A DNA stretch of 64,000 nucleotides. It comes from Comamonadaceae bacterium. GTDB lineage: Bacteria > Pseudomonadota > Gammaproteobacteria > Burkholderiales > Burkholderiaceae_C. The notes under the pieces are model-generated. The model was not told the origin of the DNA. It ran no database searches and was given only the letters and a program-made list of their open reading frames with translations. Below, in pieces: positions 48,290 through 58,434 of this stretch (position 1 is the stretch's first letter; each line of letters begins with the position of its first letter). The translations under genes were made by a program, and so were the position numbers. Location of the stretch: positions 1 through 64,000 of the forward strand of contig JAIYAR010000017.1 in the NCBI GenBank assembly GCA_027488985.1, in the 5' to 3' direction.

Positions 48290-49591
48290 ATGATGAAGAA
48301 GACCATGATTGCCGGAGCATCCGCTCTGGTGTTGGGTGCAGTTGCCGCTCCGGCGATGGCTGCGGATTACAAAGGGCCGGATCTGAAGGGTGAAGTCATC
48401 AGCATCACCTGCCCCTGGACGGGTGCCGAAGAAGGCATGTTCAAGAAAGTGATCGCGAACTTTGAAAAAGCCACCGGCGCGACCGTGAAGCACTCCTGCT
48501 CACAAAGCTCCGAGCAGCAGATCGTGATCGACATCAAGGCAGGCTCGCCCACCAACATTTCCGTGTTTCCTCAGCCTGGTCTGGCCGCCAACATGGCAGC
48601 GATTGACGGCTTGAAGCCACTGGGCGCCAAGGCTCAGGAATGGGTCAAAAAGAACTATGCCGCCGGCAGCTCATGGGCTGATCTGGGCACCTACGCCAAC
48701 AAGGCTGGCAAGAAAGAGTTCTACGGCATGTTCTACAACGTGAACGTGAAGAGCCTGGTCTGGTACATCCCTGAGAACTTCAAGGAAAAGGGCTACAAAG
48801 TGCCCAAGACCATGGAAGAGCTGCAAGCCCTGACAAAGAAGATTGCAGCCGACGGCGGCAAGCCATGGTGTATCGGTCTGGGTTCTGACGCTGCCACCGG
48901 CTGGCCTGCCACCGACTGGGTGGAAGACATGATGTTGCGCACGCAGACCCCCGAGGTGTATGACCAGTGGGTCAGCAACAAGATGAAGTTCAACGACAAG
49001 CGCGTGATCGAAGCGATTGAAGCGTACGGCTGGTTCGCCAAGAACGACGCCTATGTGGACGGCGGCGCCAAGGCAGTGGCTACCGTGAGCTTCAAGGACA
49101 GCCCCAAAGGTCTGTTCGGTTCCCCACCCAAGTGCTACATGCACCGTCAAGCTTCCTTCATTCCTGCGTTCTTCCCCGAAGGCAAGTCTGATGAAGCGGA
49201 CTTCTTCTACTTCCCTTCTTACAGCAGCAAAAAGCTCGGCAACCCTGTTCTCGGTGGCGGCACGATCTTAACCATCACCAAAGACAGCAAGGGCGCTCGT
49301 GCTTTCATGGAGTACCTGCAGCACCCCCAGTCGCATGAAATCTGGATGGCTGAAGGCGGCTTCCTGACACCGCACAAGGGTGTGGACCTGGCCAAGTACA
49401 AGACAGCCTCGCTGAAGAAGCAAGGCGAGATCCTGCAAAACGCCACGACCTTCCGCTTTGACGGTTCCGACCTGATGCCCGGCGCAGTCGGCGCTGGCAG
49501 CTTCTGGAAGGGCATGGTCAATTACTCCGGCGGCGCGTCTGCCAAGGATGTGGCTGACGAAATCCAGAAGAGCTGGGACGCTATCAAGTAA
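48290..49591 (+). CDS. Alpha-glucoside ABC transporter, substrate-binding protein
   Basis: 433 residues from ATG 48290 (GAGGAGAAG upstream). Signal peptide MMKKTMIAGASALVLGAVAA with cleavage near AMAAD. Body like AglE: TGWPATDWVEDMMLRT, HRQASFIPAFFPEG, AVGAGSFWKGMVNY. It binds disaccharides such as maltose, sucrose or trehalose in the periplasm (range by family, not by this sequence). Confidence 0.9.
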   Translation: MMKKTMIAGASALVLGAVAAPAMAADYKGPDLKGEVISITCPWTGAEEGMFKKVIANFEKATGATVKHSCSQSSEQQIVIDIKAGSPTNISVFPQPGLAANMAAIDGLKPLGAKAQEWVKKNYAAGSSWADLGTYANKAGKKEFYGMFYNVNVKSLVWYIPENFKEKGYKVPKTMEELQALTKKIAADGGKPWCIGLGSDAATGWPATDWVEDMMLRTQTPEVYDQWVSNKMKFNDKRVIEAIEAYGWFAKNDAYVDGGAKAVATVSFKDSPKGLFGSPPKCYMHRQASFIPAFFPEGKSDEADFFYFPSYSSKKLGNPVLGGGTILTITKDSKGARAFMEYLQHPQSHEIWMAEGGFLTPHKGVDLAKYKTASLKKQGEILQNATTFRFDGSDLMPGAVGAGSFWKGMVNYSGGASAKDVADEIQKSWDAIK

Positions 49592-49627
49592 GTATCTCCT
49601 CTGACGTCGCTTCACAGCACGTCTTCA

Positions 49628-49656
49628 GGCCGGCGGCTTAGGCTGCCGGCCCTTTT
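49628..49656 (+). terminator. Hairpin between binding-protein and permease genes
   Basis: GGCCGGCGGC (49628-49637) pairs with GCTGCCGGCC (49642-49651, one G-T pair), loop TTAG, then CTTTT. It is probably a partial terminator or RNA-stabilising hairpin that lets the binding protein be made in excess of the permeases, a common arrangement. Confidence 0.65.
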
Positions 49657-49692
49657 GAAATTTCTTTCGCCACACGCAAAAGCATTGATCCC

Positions 49693-50697
49693 ATGACTGA
49701 TCAAGTTATCCAGACCATATCCGCTGTATTGGTCAGCATTGCGTTCTGCCTGCTGTACTTCGCCGGCTCCAACTTTGTGTTGGACAAAATTGTTCACCTG
49801 CCTATCGGCAGCAAGAACAGCCGTGACATGTTACGCACCAGTGTGCGCCCCTGGTTGTTTATCGCCCCAGCCCTGCTGCTGTTGGGCACGTACCTCGTGT
49901 ACCCCTTGTTTGAGACTTTTCGCTTGAGTTTTTATGACGCAACCGGAGAGCAGTTCGTCGGACTCGCCAACTTCCGTTGGGTGTTCGTAGACCAGAATTT
50001 TTTGCTGACCATCCGCAACAACTTCATGTGGCTGCTGGTGGTTCCTGCTGCAGCCACGGCGCTGGGCCTGGTGGTGGCCGTGCTGGCGGATCGCGTGTGG
50101 TGGGGCGGTTTTGCCAAATCCATGGTGTTTATGCCCATGGCGATCAGCTTTGTGGGTGCCAGCGTAATTTGGAAGTTTGTCTATGACTTCCGCGGCCCCG
50201 AGTCGGATCAGATCGGTATCTTGAACGCCATCGTCATGGGCATGGGTTTTCAACCGCAGGCCTGGGTGACGATTCCCTTTTGGAACAACTTCTTCCTGAT
50301 GGCGATCCTGATCTGGATTCAGACGGGCTTTGCCATGGTGATACTTTCCGCCGCTTTGCGCGGAGTTCCCAATGAAACCATTGAGGCTGCCCGTATCGAC
50401 GGAGCGAGTGAGCTCCAGATCTTCTTCGAGATCATGGTGCCTCAAGTCATGTCCACCATACTGGTGGTCTGGACCACCATCACCATCACGGTTCTCAAGG
50501 TGTTCGACATCGTCATGGCGATGACCGGTGGCCAATGGGATACCAGCGTGCTGGGCAACCTGATGTACGACTGGATGTTCCGTGGCGGCGGCGACTACGG
50601 CCGCAGTTCCACCCTGGCGATGGTTTTGATGTTTGCAGTGGTACCGGTGATGGCATTCAATATCCGCCGCTTCCGCACCGAGGAGGCACAGCGATGA
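49693..50697 (+). CDS. Alpha-glucoside ABC transporter, permease 1
   Basis: 334 residues, about seven hydrophobic segments including an extra N-terminal helix ([20 protein letters not shown]). The EAA loop appears as [20 protein letters not shown]. Matches AglF-type permeases. Its stop overlaps the next permease (ATGA). Confidence 0.9.
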   Translation: MTDQVIQTISAVLVSIAFCLLYFAGSNFVLDKIVHLPIGSKNSRDMLRTSVRPWLFIAPALLLLGTYLVYPLFETFRLSFYDATGEQFVGLANFRWVFVDQNFLLTIRNNFMWLLVVPAAATALGLVVAVLADRVWWGGFAKSMVFMPMAISFVGASVIWKFVYDFRGPESDQIGILNAIVMGMGFQPQAWVTIPFWNNFFLMAILIWIQTGFAMVILSAALRGVPNETIEAARIDGASELQIFFEIMVPQVMSTILVVWTTITITVLKVFDIVMAMTGGQWDTSVLGNLMYDWMFRGGGDYGRSSTLAMVLMFAVVPVMAFNIRRFRTEEAQR

Positions 50698-51866
50698 AAA
50701 AGTATTTCTCTCTCCCTTCGTTGATGGCGCAGGGCTTGTTGCTGGTCATCGTGCTGATGTGGGTGTTGCCGACATTCGGCCTGTTGGTGTCGAGCTTCCG
50801 CGAAAAGACACAGCTGGTGTCTAGCGGCTGGTGGACTGCACTCTCCACCCAGACACGCGCCGATATGCGACGTACCGCGGGCGCGCAAAGCCTGGTGAAA
50901 GAGGGCGACCGCTATGTCATCAGTGGTCGCTTGTTCGCGGAAGGCGGTGGTATCAAGATAAAGCAGTTTTCCCTCAAATCCTCCAATCCGAACGAGTTTG
51001 CGGTGGGTACTCCTGTTGAGGTGACCGATGGACAGATCTTTGACGAGGAAGACGGCAAGCCGGACGGAACACTGACCGTACAAGCCGACGGAAACTATCG
51101 CTTGGAGCTCAGCCAAGCCTACGACAAGGACCGGGGCGTCCGCGTGTTTTACGTCGCTGAATCTCCACCTGTCTTCATGACGCAGAACTATGAAAAAGTG
51201 ATTGCGGGCGAGGGCGTAGGGCAAGCATTCCTGAATACCTTCAAAGTCACCATTCCAGCGACTTTCATTCCTATCCTGATTGCAGCGTTCGCCGCCTATG
51301 CCTTCAGCTGGATGGAGTTTCCCGGTCGGAAGTTCCTGTTCATTGTGGTGGTGGGCTTGCTGGTGGTGCCTTTGCAGATGTCGCTGATTCCTCTGCTGCG
51401 TTTGTACAACCAGCTGGGGGAAGTTTTTGGCACGGAGTCCAAGTCCTACCTCGGCGTGTGGATGGCACACTCGGCGTTCGGCCTGCCGCTGGCGATCTAT
51501 CTGTTGCGCAATTACATTGCCTCACTGCCGCGCGACATTATTGAAAGCGCGCGCATGGATGGCGCCTCGCACTTCCAGATCTTTACCGGCATCGTGCTGC
51601 CCTTGTCCATTCCCGCATTGGCGAGCTTTGCGATCTTCCAGTTCCTGTGGGTGTGGAACGACTTTCTGATTGCGCTGGTCTTCCTGGGCAAAGCGCCGGA
51701 TCAAGTCGTGCTGACCATCAAGCTCAACGATTTGCTGGGATCGCGCGGTGAGAGCTGGGAAATTCTGACTGCCAGTGCGTTCGTTTCCATTGCGGTGCCG
51801 GTTGCGGTCTTCTTCTCCTTGCAGCGCTTCTTTGTGCGCGGCCTGTTGTCCGGCTCGGTCAAGTAA
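50694..51866 (+). CDS. Alpha-glucoside ABC transporter, permease 2
   Basis: 390 residues from ATG 50694. Six membrane helices with a large periplasmic insert (about residues 40-150) between the first and second, a feature of AglG. EAA loop: [20 protein letters not shown]. The in-frame codons back to 50535 lie inside permease 1. Confidence 0.9.
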   Translation: MKKYFSLPSLMAQGLLLVIVLMWVLPTFGLLVSSFREKTQLVSSGWWTALSTQTRADMRRTAGAQSLVKEGDRYVISGRLFAEGGGIKIKQFSLKSSNPNEFAVGTPVEVTDGQIFDEEDGKPDGTLTVQADGNYRLELSQAYDKDRGVRVFYVAESPPVFMTQNYEKVIAGEGVGQAFLNTFKVTIPATFIPILIAAFAAYAFSWMEFPGRKFLFIVVVGLLVVPLQMSLIPLLRLYNQLGEVFGTESKSYLGVWMAHSAFGLPLAIYLLRNYIASLPRDIIESARMDGASHFQIFTGIVLPLSIPALASFAIFQFLWVWNDFLIALVFLGKAPDQVVLTIKLNDLLGSRGESWEILTASAFVSIAVPVAVFFSLQRFFVRGLLSGSVK

Positions 51867-51938
51867 ATCCGGAGTCATCACATTCTGGCGAATTTGCGCG
51901 AGCAGGTTCGCCGTTTTTATTCAAGGGAAATTTCAACT

Positions 51939-53591
51939 ATGGCAAAGGTATCCAACGACAACTGGTGGCGCGGTGGAGTGATCTATCAGATCTACCCCCG
52001 TAGCTATGCAGACAGCAATGGCGATGGCATCGGCGATCTGGATGGCATCACTGCCAAGCTGGACTACGTGGCTGACTTGGGGGCGGATGGCATTTGGCTG
52101 TCGCCTTTCTTCAAAAGCCCGATGAAGGACTTCGGTTATGACGTCAGCGACTACTGTGACGTCGACCCCATGTTCGGCTCCATAGCGGACTTCAAGAAGC
52201 TGGTGGATCGTGCACATGCACTGGGCCTCAAGGTCATGATTGATCAGGTGCTTTCCCACAGCTCCGACCAGCACCCCTGGTTTGTGGAAAGCCGCTCCAG
52301 CCTGAACAACCCCAAGGCGGATTGGTACATCTGGGCGGATGCCAAGAACGACGGCACACCTCCCAACAACTGGCTGTCCATTTTCGGTGGCAGTGCATGG
52401 CAGTGGGACACCCGCCGTTGCCAGTACTACATGCACAACTTCCTGACCAGCCAGCCGGACCTGAACTTCCACAACCCTGAAGTGCAGGATGCTTTGTTGG
52501 CGACCGTGAAGTTCTGGCTGGAATTGGGTGTCGATGGCTATCGCCTGGACACCGCCAACTTTTACTTCCACGACGCCCAGTTGCGTGACAACCCTGCGCG
52601 TGGGCGCCCTGACGGCGAAGACCCGGCGGTGAACGCCGTGAATCCTTATGGCTGGCAATGGCACCAGCACGACAAGAGCCAGCCGGAAAATCTGGCTTTT
52701 CTGCGGCGTCTGCGCGCTTTGCTGGACGAATACCCCAACACCACGATGGTTGGAGAAATCGGGGACGACGATGGTCTCGCGCGCGTCGCCGAGTACACCA
52801 GTGGTGGCGACAAGCTGCATATGGCCTATTGCTTCGATCTGCTGGGAACGGCCCATTCCGCAGCCCACTTCCGCAGCTTTGTGAAACGCTTTGAAGAAGT
52901 GGCGCCCGGTGGTTGGCCCTGCTGGGCCCTTTCCAATCATGACGTGGTGCGTGTGGCTACCCGTTGGGGTAGCACTTCTTCTACTGCAGCTCCTGCGCTG
53001 TTGCGCTTGGGCGCAGCCTTGCAAATGTCCCTGCGCGGCTCGCCGTGCATCTACCAGGGTGATGAACTCGGCTTGCCTGAAGCAGACATCGCATTTGAAG
53101 ACCTGCAAGACCCCTATGGCATCACCATGTGGCCGGAGTTCAAAGGCCGCGATGGTTGTCGCACGCCCATGCCGTGGACAGCCGGCGCACCGGACCTTGG
53201 CTTTTCTTCGACAGCGTCCGGCACAAAGCCATGGTTGCCGGTGGCTGCCACCCACCAGGCCTTGACTGCAGATGCCCAGCTGAAGGATGCCGGTTCGCTC
53301 CTGCATTTTTACCGTCAGCTGCTGCGCTGGCGCAAGACCCGCCCCAGCTTGGTATCTGGCGCCTTGGAAGTGCTCGAAGCACATCCGCAGGTGCTGGCCT
53401 ATGTACGTCGCTTTGGGGGTGAGACGACTTTGTGTGTCTTCAACTTCAGCCCTGAGCCCGTCCAGTGGTCTGTACCCGCGGAGTTCTCGTCCTTGAGTCT
53501 GGTGGATGGAAGTGGCCTGGCACAAGTTCATCTGCAGGCCGCAGTGCTCGCACTTCCCGCATGGGGCGGTGCATTTTTGGGTGCAGCCTGA
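51939..53591 (+). CDS. Alpha-glucosidase, GH13
   Basis: 550 residues from ATG 51939. No signal peptide, so cytoplasmic. GH13 regions: I DQVLSHSSDQ, II GVDGYRLDTAN with nucleophile Asp204, III VGEIGDDDG with acid/base Glu273, IV LSNHDVVR with Asp335. It splits the imported alpha-glucosides to glucose. Last gene of the operon, like AglA. Confidence 0.93.
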   Translation: MAKVSNDNWWRGGVIYQIYPRSYADSNGDGIGDLDGITAKLDYVADLGADGIWLSPFFKSPMKDFGYDVSDYCDVDPMFGSIADFKKLVDRAHALGLKVMIDQVLSHSSDQHPWFVESRSSLNNPKADWYIWADAKNDGTPPNNWLSIFGGSAWQWDTRRCQYYMHNFLTSQPDLNFHNPEVQDALLATVKFWLELGVDGYRLDTANFYFHDAQLRDNPARGRPDGEDPAVNAVNPYGWQWHQHDKSQPENLAFLRRLRALLDEYPNTTMVGEIGDDDGLARVAEYTSGGDKLHMAYCFDLLGTAHSAAHFRSFVKRFEEVAPGGWPCWALSNHDVVRVATRWGSTSSTAAPALLRLGAALQMSLRGSPCIYQGDELGLPEADIAFEDLQDPYGITMWPEFKGRDGCRTPMPWTAGAPDLGFSSTASGTKPWLPVAATHQALTADAQLKDAGSLLHFYRQLLRWRKTRPSLVSGALEVLEAHPQVLAYVRRFGGETTLCVFNFSPEPVQWSVPAEFSSLSLVDGSGLAQVHLQAAVLALPAWGGAFLGAA

Positions 53592-53628
53592 GCAACATGC
53601 TGAACGCTAACAGGGGTACAGTGCTCTC

Positions 53629-54984
53629 ATGAGTACTCCACCCCGGTTGCGGCTGAATACGATCGCCGGGCCTTTGCTCGGCGAATTTCTTTTGGGCATG
53701 ACGGTGGCCATGGGGGGCTTGTGGCTGGCATCCCACGAGTCCGATGTTGCGGCCGGGGCCTTCGGCCTGGTCAACCAGATTCTTGAAACCCTCAGCGTTG
53801 CATTCCGGGTGCTGGCCATTGGGCTTGGGGTGATGGTGACACAGTATCTGGGTGCTGCCCAACTTGCTGCAGCCCGGCGGGCCGCGCTGTTGGCATTGGG
53901 CGCCAGTACTTGGGTAGGCGCGTCGATCATGGTGTTGGTAGTCGCCGGGAATGACCAAGCGCTGGAATGGCTCAATGCCCCGAAGGAGGTAGCGGTCCTG
54001 GCTGCCCCGTATCTGCAATGGTTCGCACCAGCACTTCTGCTGGATGCCTACAACCTGAGCATGGCTGCGGTTCTGCGCGCGCATTTGTTTGCCAAGGATT
54101 CTTTGCGCATCATGGTCGTGATGCATGCCTCCCATTTGGGTTTGGCGTTTCTGATCATGCGGGGCTGGGGCGAATGGGACGGCATGGGCTTGGAGGGCTA
54201 TGCGATTGCCATGTTAATCAGCCGCGCGTTGGGCTTGGTGTTGCACCTGTGGTTCTGGCGGGTACGCATGCAACTGATCCCTGCCACGCGGGATTGGTGG
54301 GCCTTTTCGTGGAAGGACCTGGCCCCGGTGCTGCGTGTAGGTGTTCCCGGCGCCGGGGTCGAGATGACCTACCGCGCAGCCTTTATGGTGTCGGTAGCCG
54401 CCACCGCCCGTCTGGGTGTGACCGCCTTGGCTACCCACTCCTACACCTTGCAGCTTCTGAAATACGTGCTGCTCACCAGCATGGCCATTGGATGGGCCTG
54501 CGAAATCATGGTTGGGCGTTTGATCGGTGCGGGCGACTTGCGGGAGGCAAATGGGCTGGTACGCAAAGCCGTGCGCAACGGCTTACTCGCATCCGGCTCA
54601 CTGGCTCTGCTTGCGGCCCTTGGCGCCCCCTGGCTGATGCGGGCCTTCACCAAGGACGCCGCCGTGATCGAGGCTGCACAAACCTTGCTCTGGCTTTCGC
54701 TGCTTCTGGAAACCGGTCGTGTATTCAACCTGATTTTGAATGGTGCCCTGCGTGCGACCGGCGATGCCATCTTTCCAGCAGCGTCCAGTGTGGCTTCGTT
54801 GGTGCTGGTGCTTGGTGTGGGTTCGTTCTGGTTGGGGCGTTTGTTCGGCCTGCCAGGTATCTGGCTGGCTTATGCCATTGACGAGTGGATCCGCGGACTT
54901 TTGTTGCTGGCCCGCTGGGTGTGGCGCGGCTGGCTGCCCAATGCCCGGGACAGCCGCCGACGCTTGCGAGCCGATACGTCTTAA
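53629..54984 (+). CDS. MATE-family transporter
   Basis: 451 residues with 12 hydrophobic segments and two MATE halves (FGLVNQILETLSVAFRVLAIGLG; the second half begins near VLRVGVPGAGVEMTYRAAF). Drug/cation antiporter family; substrate unknown. 37 bases after the glucosidase and possibly co-transcribed; convergent with the lactonase gene (overlap four bases). Confidence 0.85.
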   Translation: MSTPPRLRLNTIAGPLLGEFLLGMTVAMGGLWLASHESDVAAGAFGLVNQILETLSVAFRVLAIGLGVMVTQYLGAAQLAAARRAALLALGASTWVGASIMVLVVAGNDQALEWLNAPKEVAVLAAPYLQWFAPALLLDAYNLSMAAVLRAHLFAKDSLRIMVVMHASHLGLAFLIMRGWGEWDGMGLEGYAIAMLISRALGLVLHLWFWRVRMQLIPATRDWWAFSWKDLAPVLRVGVPGAGVEMTYRAAFMVSVAATARLGVTALATHSYTLQLLKYVLLTSMAIGWACEIMVGRLIGAGDLREANGLVRKAVRNGLLASGSLALLAALGAPWLMRAFTKDAAVIEAAQTLLWLSLLLETGRVFNLILNGALRATGDAIFPAASSVASLVLVLGVGSFWLGRLFGLPGIWLAYAIDEWIRGLLLLARWVWRGWLPNARDSRRRLRADTS

Positions 54985-55868
54985 CCAAAGGCGAGCGGTA
55001 GCACTCCGGTTGCGTTTGTTTGCAAGGTAAACACGCTGCCGGAGAGCGGGTATTCGGCCAGGACCGCATCGCTCAGTCCAACGCGGGCGGAGGTAACCAA
55101 CATGGTCTTCAGGTCTTCGCCGCCGAAGCTGATGCTCGTGATCTGTGTGGCCGGCATCGCAATGGTTTGCAGGCATTCACCTTCCGGTGTGAAGAGGCGT
55201 ATGCAAGCGCCGCCCCAGAATGCAATCCAGACGTTCCCTGAGGCGTCCAATGTCATACCGTCAGGAGTGCCTTCCTGGTCGGTGAACACACGCCACACGG
55301 TTTTCTCAGTGAGATTGCCTTGCGCATCCATGCGATAGCGGTACACCGTGTTCAGGAAGCTGTCGGTGTGCAGCATCCAAGAGGCATCCGCTGCAATGGC
55401 GGGGCCATTGGCGATGTAGATGTCTTTTTCAAAGATATCGCAAGTGCCATCCGCACTGAGCCTTGCCAACTGCCCTTTGCGACGACCGGGGTCGTCGTTG
55501 TCCATGGACCCGGCCCAGATCCGGCCGCAGGCATCCGCCTTGGCGTCGTTCAGCCGCACTGAGGGTTGGTCTGCATGGGGTTGGGCTACCGGCTCCCAGC
55601 GTACCGATGGCTCTAGCCAAAGCCGGACGATACCGCTCTGAAAGCCGGCCATGAAGCCATCGCCGTCTTTACGGGGAATCAGCCAGCCCACGCGCTCAGG
55701 CATCTTCCAGCTCTGGCGAAGATCAGTGGAAGGCATCCAAGCGTGAACCGCACATCCGTGGATGTCCACAAAGAAAAACCGCTTGCTGGGTGCGTGCCAC
55801 AAGGGACCTTCGCCCAGCAGCAAGTCTGCCGGCCAGACAGGGGTAGGGGGCGTATGCATCAGGTCCAT
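54981..55868 (-). CDS. SMP-30/gluconolactonase-family lactonase
   Basis: 295 residues from ATG 55868; ATG 55859, overlapping the upstream stop as TGATG, is equally possible. Six-bladed propeller: LLGEGPLWHA (metal Glu), SVRLNDAKADACGRIWAGSMD, ANGPAIAADASWMLHTDS, GTPDGMTLDASGNVWIAFWGG. It opens sugar lactones. Together with the SDR gene it fits oxidation of an aldose to an aldonate. Confidence 0.9.
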   Translation of the reverse strand: MDLMHTPPTPVWPADLLLGEGPLWHAPSKRFFFVDIHGCAVHAWMPSTDLRQSWKMPERVGWLIPRKDGDGFMAGFQSGIVRLWLEPSVRWEPVAQPHADQPSVRLNDAKADACGRIWAGSMDNDDPGRRKGQLARLSADGTCDIFEKDIYIANGPAIAADASWMLHTDSFLNTVYRYRMDAQGNLTEKTVWRVFTDQEGTPDGMTLDASGNVWIAFWGGACIRLFTPEGECLQTIAMPATQITSISFGGEDLKTMLVTSARVGLSDAVLAEYPLSGSVFTLQTNATGVLPLAFG

Positions 55869-56638
55869 CCCGCGTCCACCACAAAGTCCTGCGCAGTCAC
55901 CATGCCGCTGTCAGCCGCCGACAAAAACAGCGCCATGTTGGCGACGTCCGCGCCAAGGATGCGCCCCGGTAGGCAATGGTTCTCTTTCATGGCACGTTCG
56001 CCGGCTTCGTCCACCCACATGGCCAGCTGCTTGTCCGTCATGATCCAACCCGGAGTGAGCGTGTTCACCCGGATATTGAATTCGCCCAGCTCGCGCGCCA
56101 GGCTGCGGGTCAGCCCCACGGTGGCAGATTTGCAGGTGGCGTACACGGGGTAGCCCTTGCCCTTGATTTTCCAGCTGGTAGAGCCCAGGTTCACGATGGC
56201 ACCGCCGCCTGAGCGCTTCATGCCTTCGACCACGGCCTGTGCCGCAAAGAAGTGGGGCCGCAGATTGACAGAGACACACCAATCGAAATCGTCGGCCGTA
56301 ACCTCTGAGAGCTCATGACGCTGGTCATTCGCCACGTTGTTCACCAGCACCGTGATATCGCCAAAACGCGCTGCCGCCGTGGCAATGGCCGCTTTCAAAG
56401 CATCCACGTCTGCCGCATCACTCTGCAAAAACAGGGGTTCGGGTCCGAGCGCTTTGGCTGCATCAATGACTTGTTGAGCCGCCTCTGCATTGCGGCCGGT
56501 AAAAGCGACTTGCGCGCCCTGGCGCGCAAAGGCGATCACGATGTCGCCGCCGATGCCGGAGCTGCCGCCGGTCACGAAGACTCTACGACCTTTCAGGCTG
56601 GGGTACTGCGCGAAGTGGGAGAGTGATTCCGGCTTCAT
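55859..56638 (-). CDS. SDR-family sugar dehydrogenase
   Basis: 259 residues. NAD-binding TGGSSGIGG, NNVAND, catalytic Ser in LGSTSWKIKG, YATCK, and PGWIMT. Closest in pattern to galactose/xylose/arabinose 1-dehydrogenases. Coupled with the lactonase gene and downstream of GntR in the same direction with a 71-base gap holding an operator-like box. Confidence 0.88.
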   Translation of the reverse strand: MKPESLSHFAQYPSLKGRRVFVTGGSSGIGGDIVIAFARQGAQVAFTGRNAEAAQQVIDAAKALGPEPLFLQSDAADVDALKAAIATAAARFGDITVLVNNVANDQRHELSEVTADDFDWCVSVNLRPHFFAAQAVVEGMKRSGGGAIVNLGSTSWKIKGKGYPVYATCKSATVGLTRSLARELGEFNIRVNTLTPGWIMTDKQLAMWVDEAGERAMKENHCLPGRILGADVANMALFLSAADSGMVTAQDFVVDAGWT

Positions 56639-56675
56639 AGGCTTCCAAAGGGTTAAAAATGCGCCATTGTAGGTC

Positions 56676-56690
56676 TATTCATCATACAAA
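56676..56690. promoter_or_regulatory. Candidate GntR operator 1
   Basis: TATTCATCATACAAA, containing TCATCATA that recurs at 57470-57487. It lies just upstream of the SDR gene. Confidence 0.4.
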
Positions 56691-56709
56691 TAAACTGCCA
56701 AAAGTAGCC

Positions 56710-57441
56710 CTAAGCGTCCGGCTGGATGGTTGCGCGGATCAAGCTGCGGGTATCAGACAACATGCCCGCCATGCGATGCAGCGCGTTTTGCGGCTCCTGC
56801 AGGCGGATGGCATCGAACACTTTCTGGTGGTCCGGCAAGGCTTGTTTGAAGTTGTCTGACGTGCGTGCCGTCACGCCCAGCAAAGACTCCAGCGCGCTGC
56901 CGATGATGGCTGCCAAAGGCATCAGCAACGGGTTATTGGTGGCTTTGAGAACCGCGGTGTGGAATTCCAGATCTGCCTGAACCCACTGCGCGATGGAGGT
57001 GGCCGTCTCCATGGTGCGCAGGGCTTGCGCAATGGCTTCCAGCTGCTCCGGGCTGCGGCTGGTGGCGGCGAGCGCTGCCGCTGAGGGTTCAATGATCTCG
57101 CGCAGCTCTGTGAGGTGGCGCAAAAAATCCGCATCCACACCGGTGGCGCAGCGCCAGGCCAGAATGTCCGGGTCCAGCAAATTCCATTGGTCTTTGGTGC
57201 GCACACGCGTACCGATGCGTGGCCGGGCTTCCAGCAGCCCCTTGGCTGCGAGCACCTTTACTGCTTCGCGCAAAGCGGTGCGGCTGACAGCGAGCTCCTG
57301 GCACAACAGTTCTTCGTTAGGCAGCACTCTGTCCGCAGGGTAATGCCCGCCGACGACACGACGCCCCAGTTCCTGAACGACTTGTCCATGGAGTTTTCTG
57401 CCGGTGTAGGTGGTGTGGGGCGCTGCAAATGGGCTGTTCAT
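56710..57441 (-). CDS. GntR-family regulator (FadR subfamily)
   Basis: 243 residues. Winged helix at the N-terminus (LPNEELLCQELAVSRTALREAVKVLAAKGLL) with the FadR-type helical C-domain (LRHLTELREIIEPSAAALAA, metal-binding His later in EFHTAVLKATNNPLL). It probably responds to a sugar acid, as DgoR does to galactonate. Divergent from dgoK. Confidence 0.9.
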   Translation of the reverse strand: MNSPFAAPHTTYTGRKLHGQVVQELGRRVVGGHYPADRVLPNEELLCQELAVSRTALREAVKVLAAKGLLEARPRIGTRVRTKDQWNLLDPDILAWRCATGVDADFLRHLTELREIIEPSAAALAATSRSPEQLEAIAQALRTMETATSIAQWVQADLEFHTAVLKATNNPLLMPLAAIIGSALESLLGVTARTSDNFKQALPDHQKVFDAIRLQEPQNALHRMAGMLSDTRSLIRATIQPDA

Positions 57442-57469
57442 GGTGGCGAGAGTATGCGCCGGAAACCGG

Positions 57470-57487
57470 TTGAATCATCATATGTTT
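57470..57487. promoter_or_regulatory. Candidate GntR operator 2
   Basis: TTGAATCATCATATGTTT in the gap between the GntR gene and dgoK shares TCATCATA with the box before the SDR gene. Placement suits control of both divergent units. Confidence 0.4.
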
Positions 57488-57519
57488 AAATCGGGGGCTC
57501 AACACAGGCGAAACTTCCA

Positions 57520-58434
57520 ATGTCTTTGAATACTTCAGCGTCCATTGTCGGTGTGGATTGGGGGACCACCCACCGCCGCGCCTATGCCATCACCCCATAC
57601 GGCGAATGCTTGAGCGACATGAGCGATAGCGATGGCGCCATGGGGTGCAAAGGCCGCTTTCCGCAGGCATTGGTTGCTGCGATTGATCAACTCAACACCA
57701 CGCCTTCGCTGGTGGTTGCCTCGGGCATGGTGGGCAGTGCACTGGGCTGGCACGAAGTGCCGTATGTGGATGCCTCGGTACCGCTGCATGCGCTGGCGGA
57801 ACACGCGTTTCGCGTATCGGATGCACCTGCCGCCGCGCCCGTGTTGCTCTTGCCGGGCTATTGCATCCGCAACTCGGCGGGCGTGCCGGACGTGATGCGC
57901 GGAGAGGAAACGCAACTTCTGGGCGCGTGGGCTTTGGGGCACACATCGGGTTGGTTTGTGCTGCCCGGCACCCACAGCAAATGGGTGCTGCTGCAAGACG
58001 GCGTGGTGCGCAAACTGCGTACTTACATGACTGGCGAACTCTACGACTTGCTGCGCAAACAGGGCACGCTGGCCGCTGCAGCCGGCGGACAGACAGAGTG
58101 GGACGACGCAGCGTTTGCAGCAGGTGTGGACGCGGCAGGTACCCATGCGCTGAGCCATGTGTTGTTCAGTGCCAGGGCACGTGTGGTCAGCAAAGACATG
58201 CCGGCTCAGTCCACGGCGTCCTATCTGAGCGGCGTCCTGATCGGCACCGAGCTGAAAGATGTGCTCGGTGTGGATACGGGGGAAGTCCCCACCTTCCAGC
58301 TGATCGGTTCCCCCCAGCTTGCGGAGCTGTATCAAAAAGCGGCTGCGCGCCTGAGCTGCCGCTTTGACATTCTGGATGCCCGCCAGGCCTTTATCGCAGC
58401 GGTGCAACACATTCATTCCCATTGGAGCGCTTGA
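57520..58434 (+). CDS. dgoK: 2-dehydro-3-deoxygalactonokinase
   Basis: 304 residues. VDWGTTHRRAY, ASGMVGSALGWHEVPY, DVMRGEETQLLGA and LPGTHSKWV are DgoK hallmarks. It phosphorylates 2-keto-3-deoxygalactonate. The stop overlaps the aldolase start (TGATG). Confidence 0.93.
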   Translation: MSLNTSASIVGVDWGTTHRRAYAITPYGECLSDMSDSDGAMGCKGRFPQALVAAIDQLNTTPSLVVASGMVGSALGWHEVPYVDASVPLHALAEHAFRVSDAPAAAPVLLLPGYCIRNSAGVPDVMRGEETQLLGAWALGHTSGWFVLPGTHSKWVLLQDGVVRKLRTYMTGELYDLLRKQGTLAAAAGGQTEWDDAAFAAGVDAAGTHALSHVLFSARARVVSKDMPAQSTASYLSGVLIGTELKDVLGVDTGEVPTFQLIGSPQLAELYQKAAARLSCRFDILDARQAFIAAVQHIHSHWSA

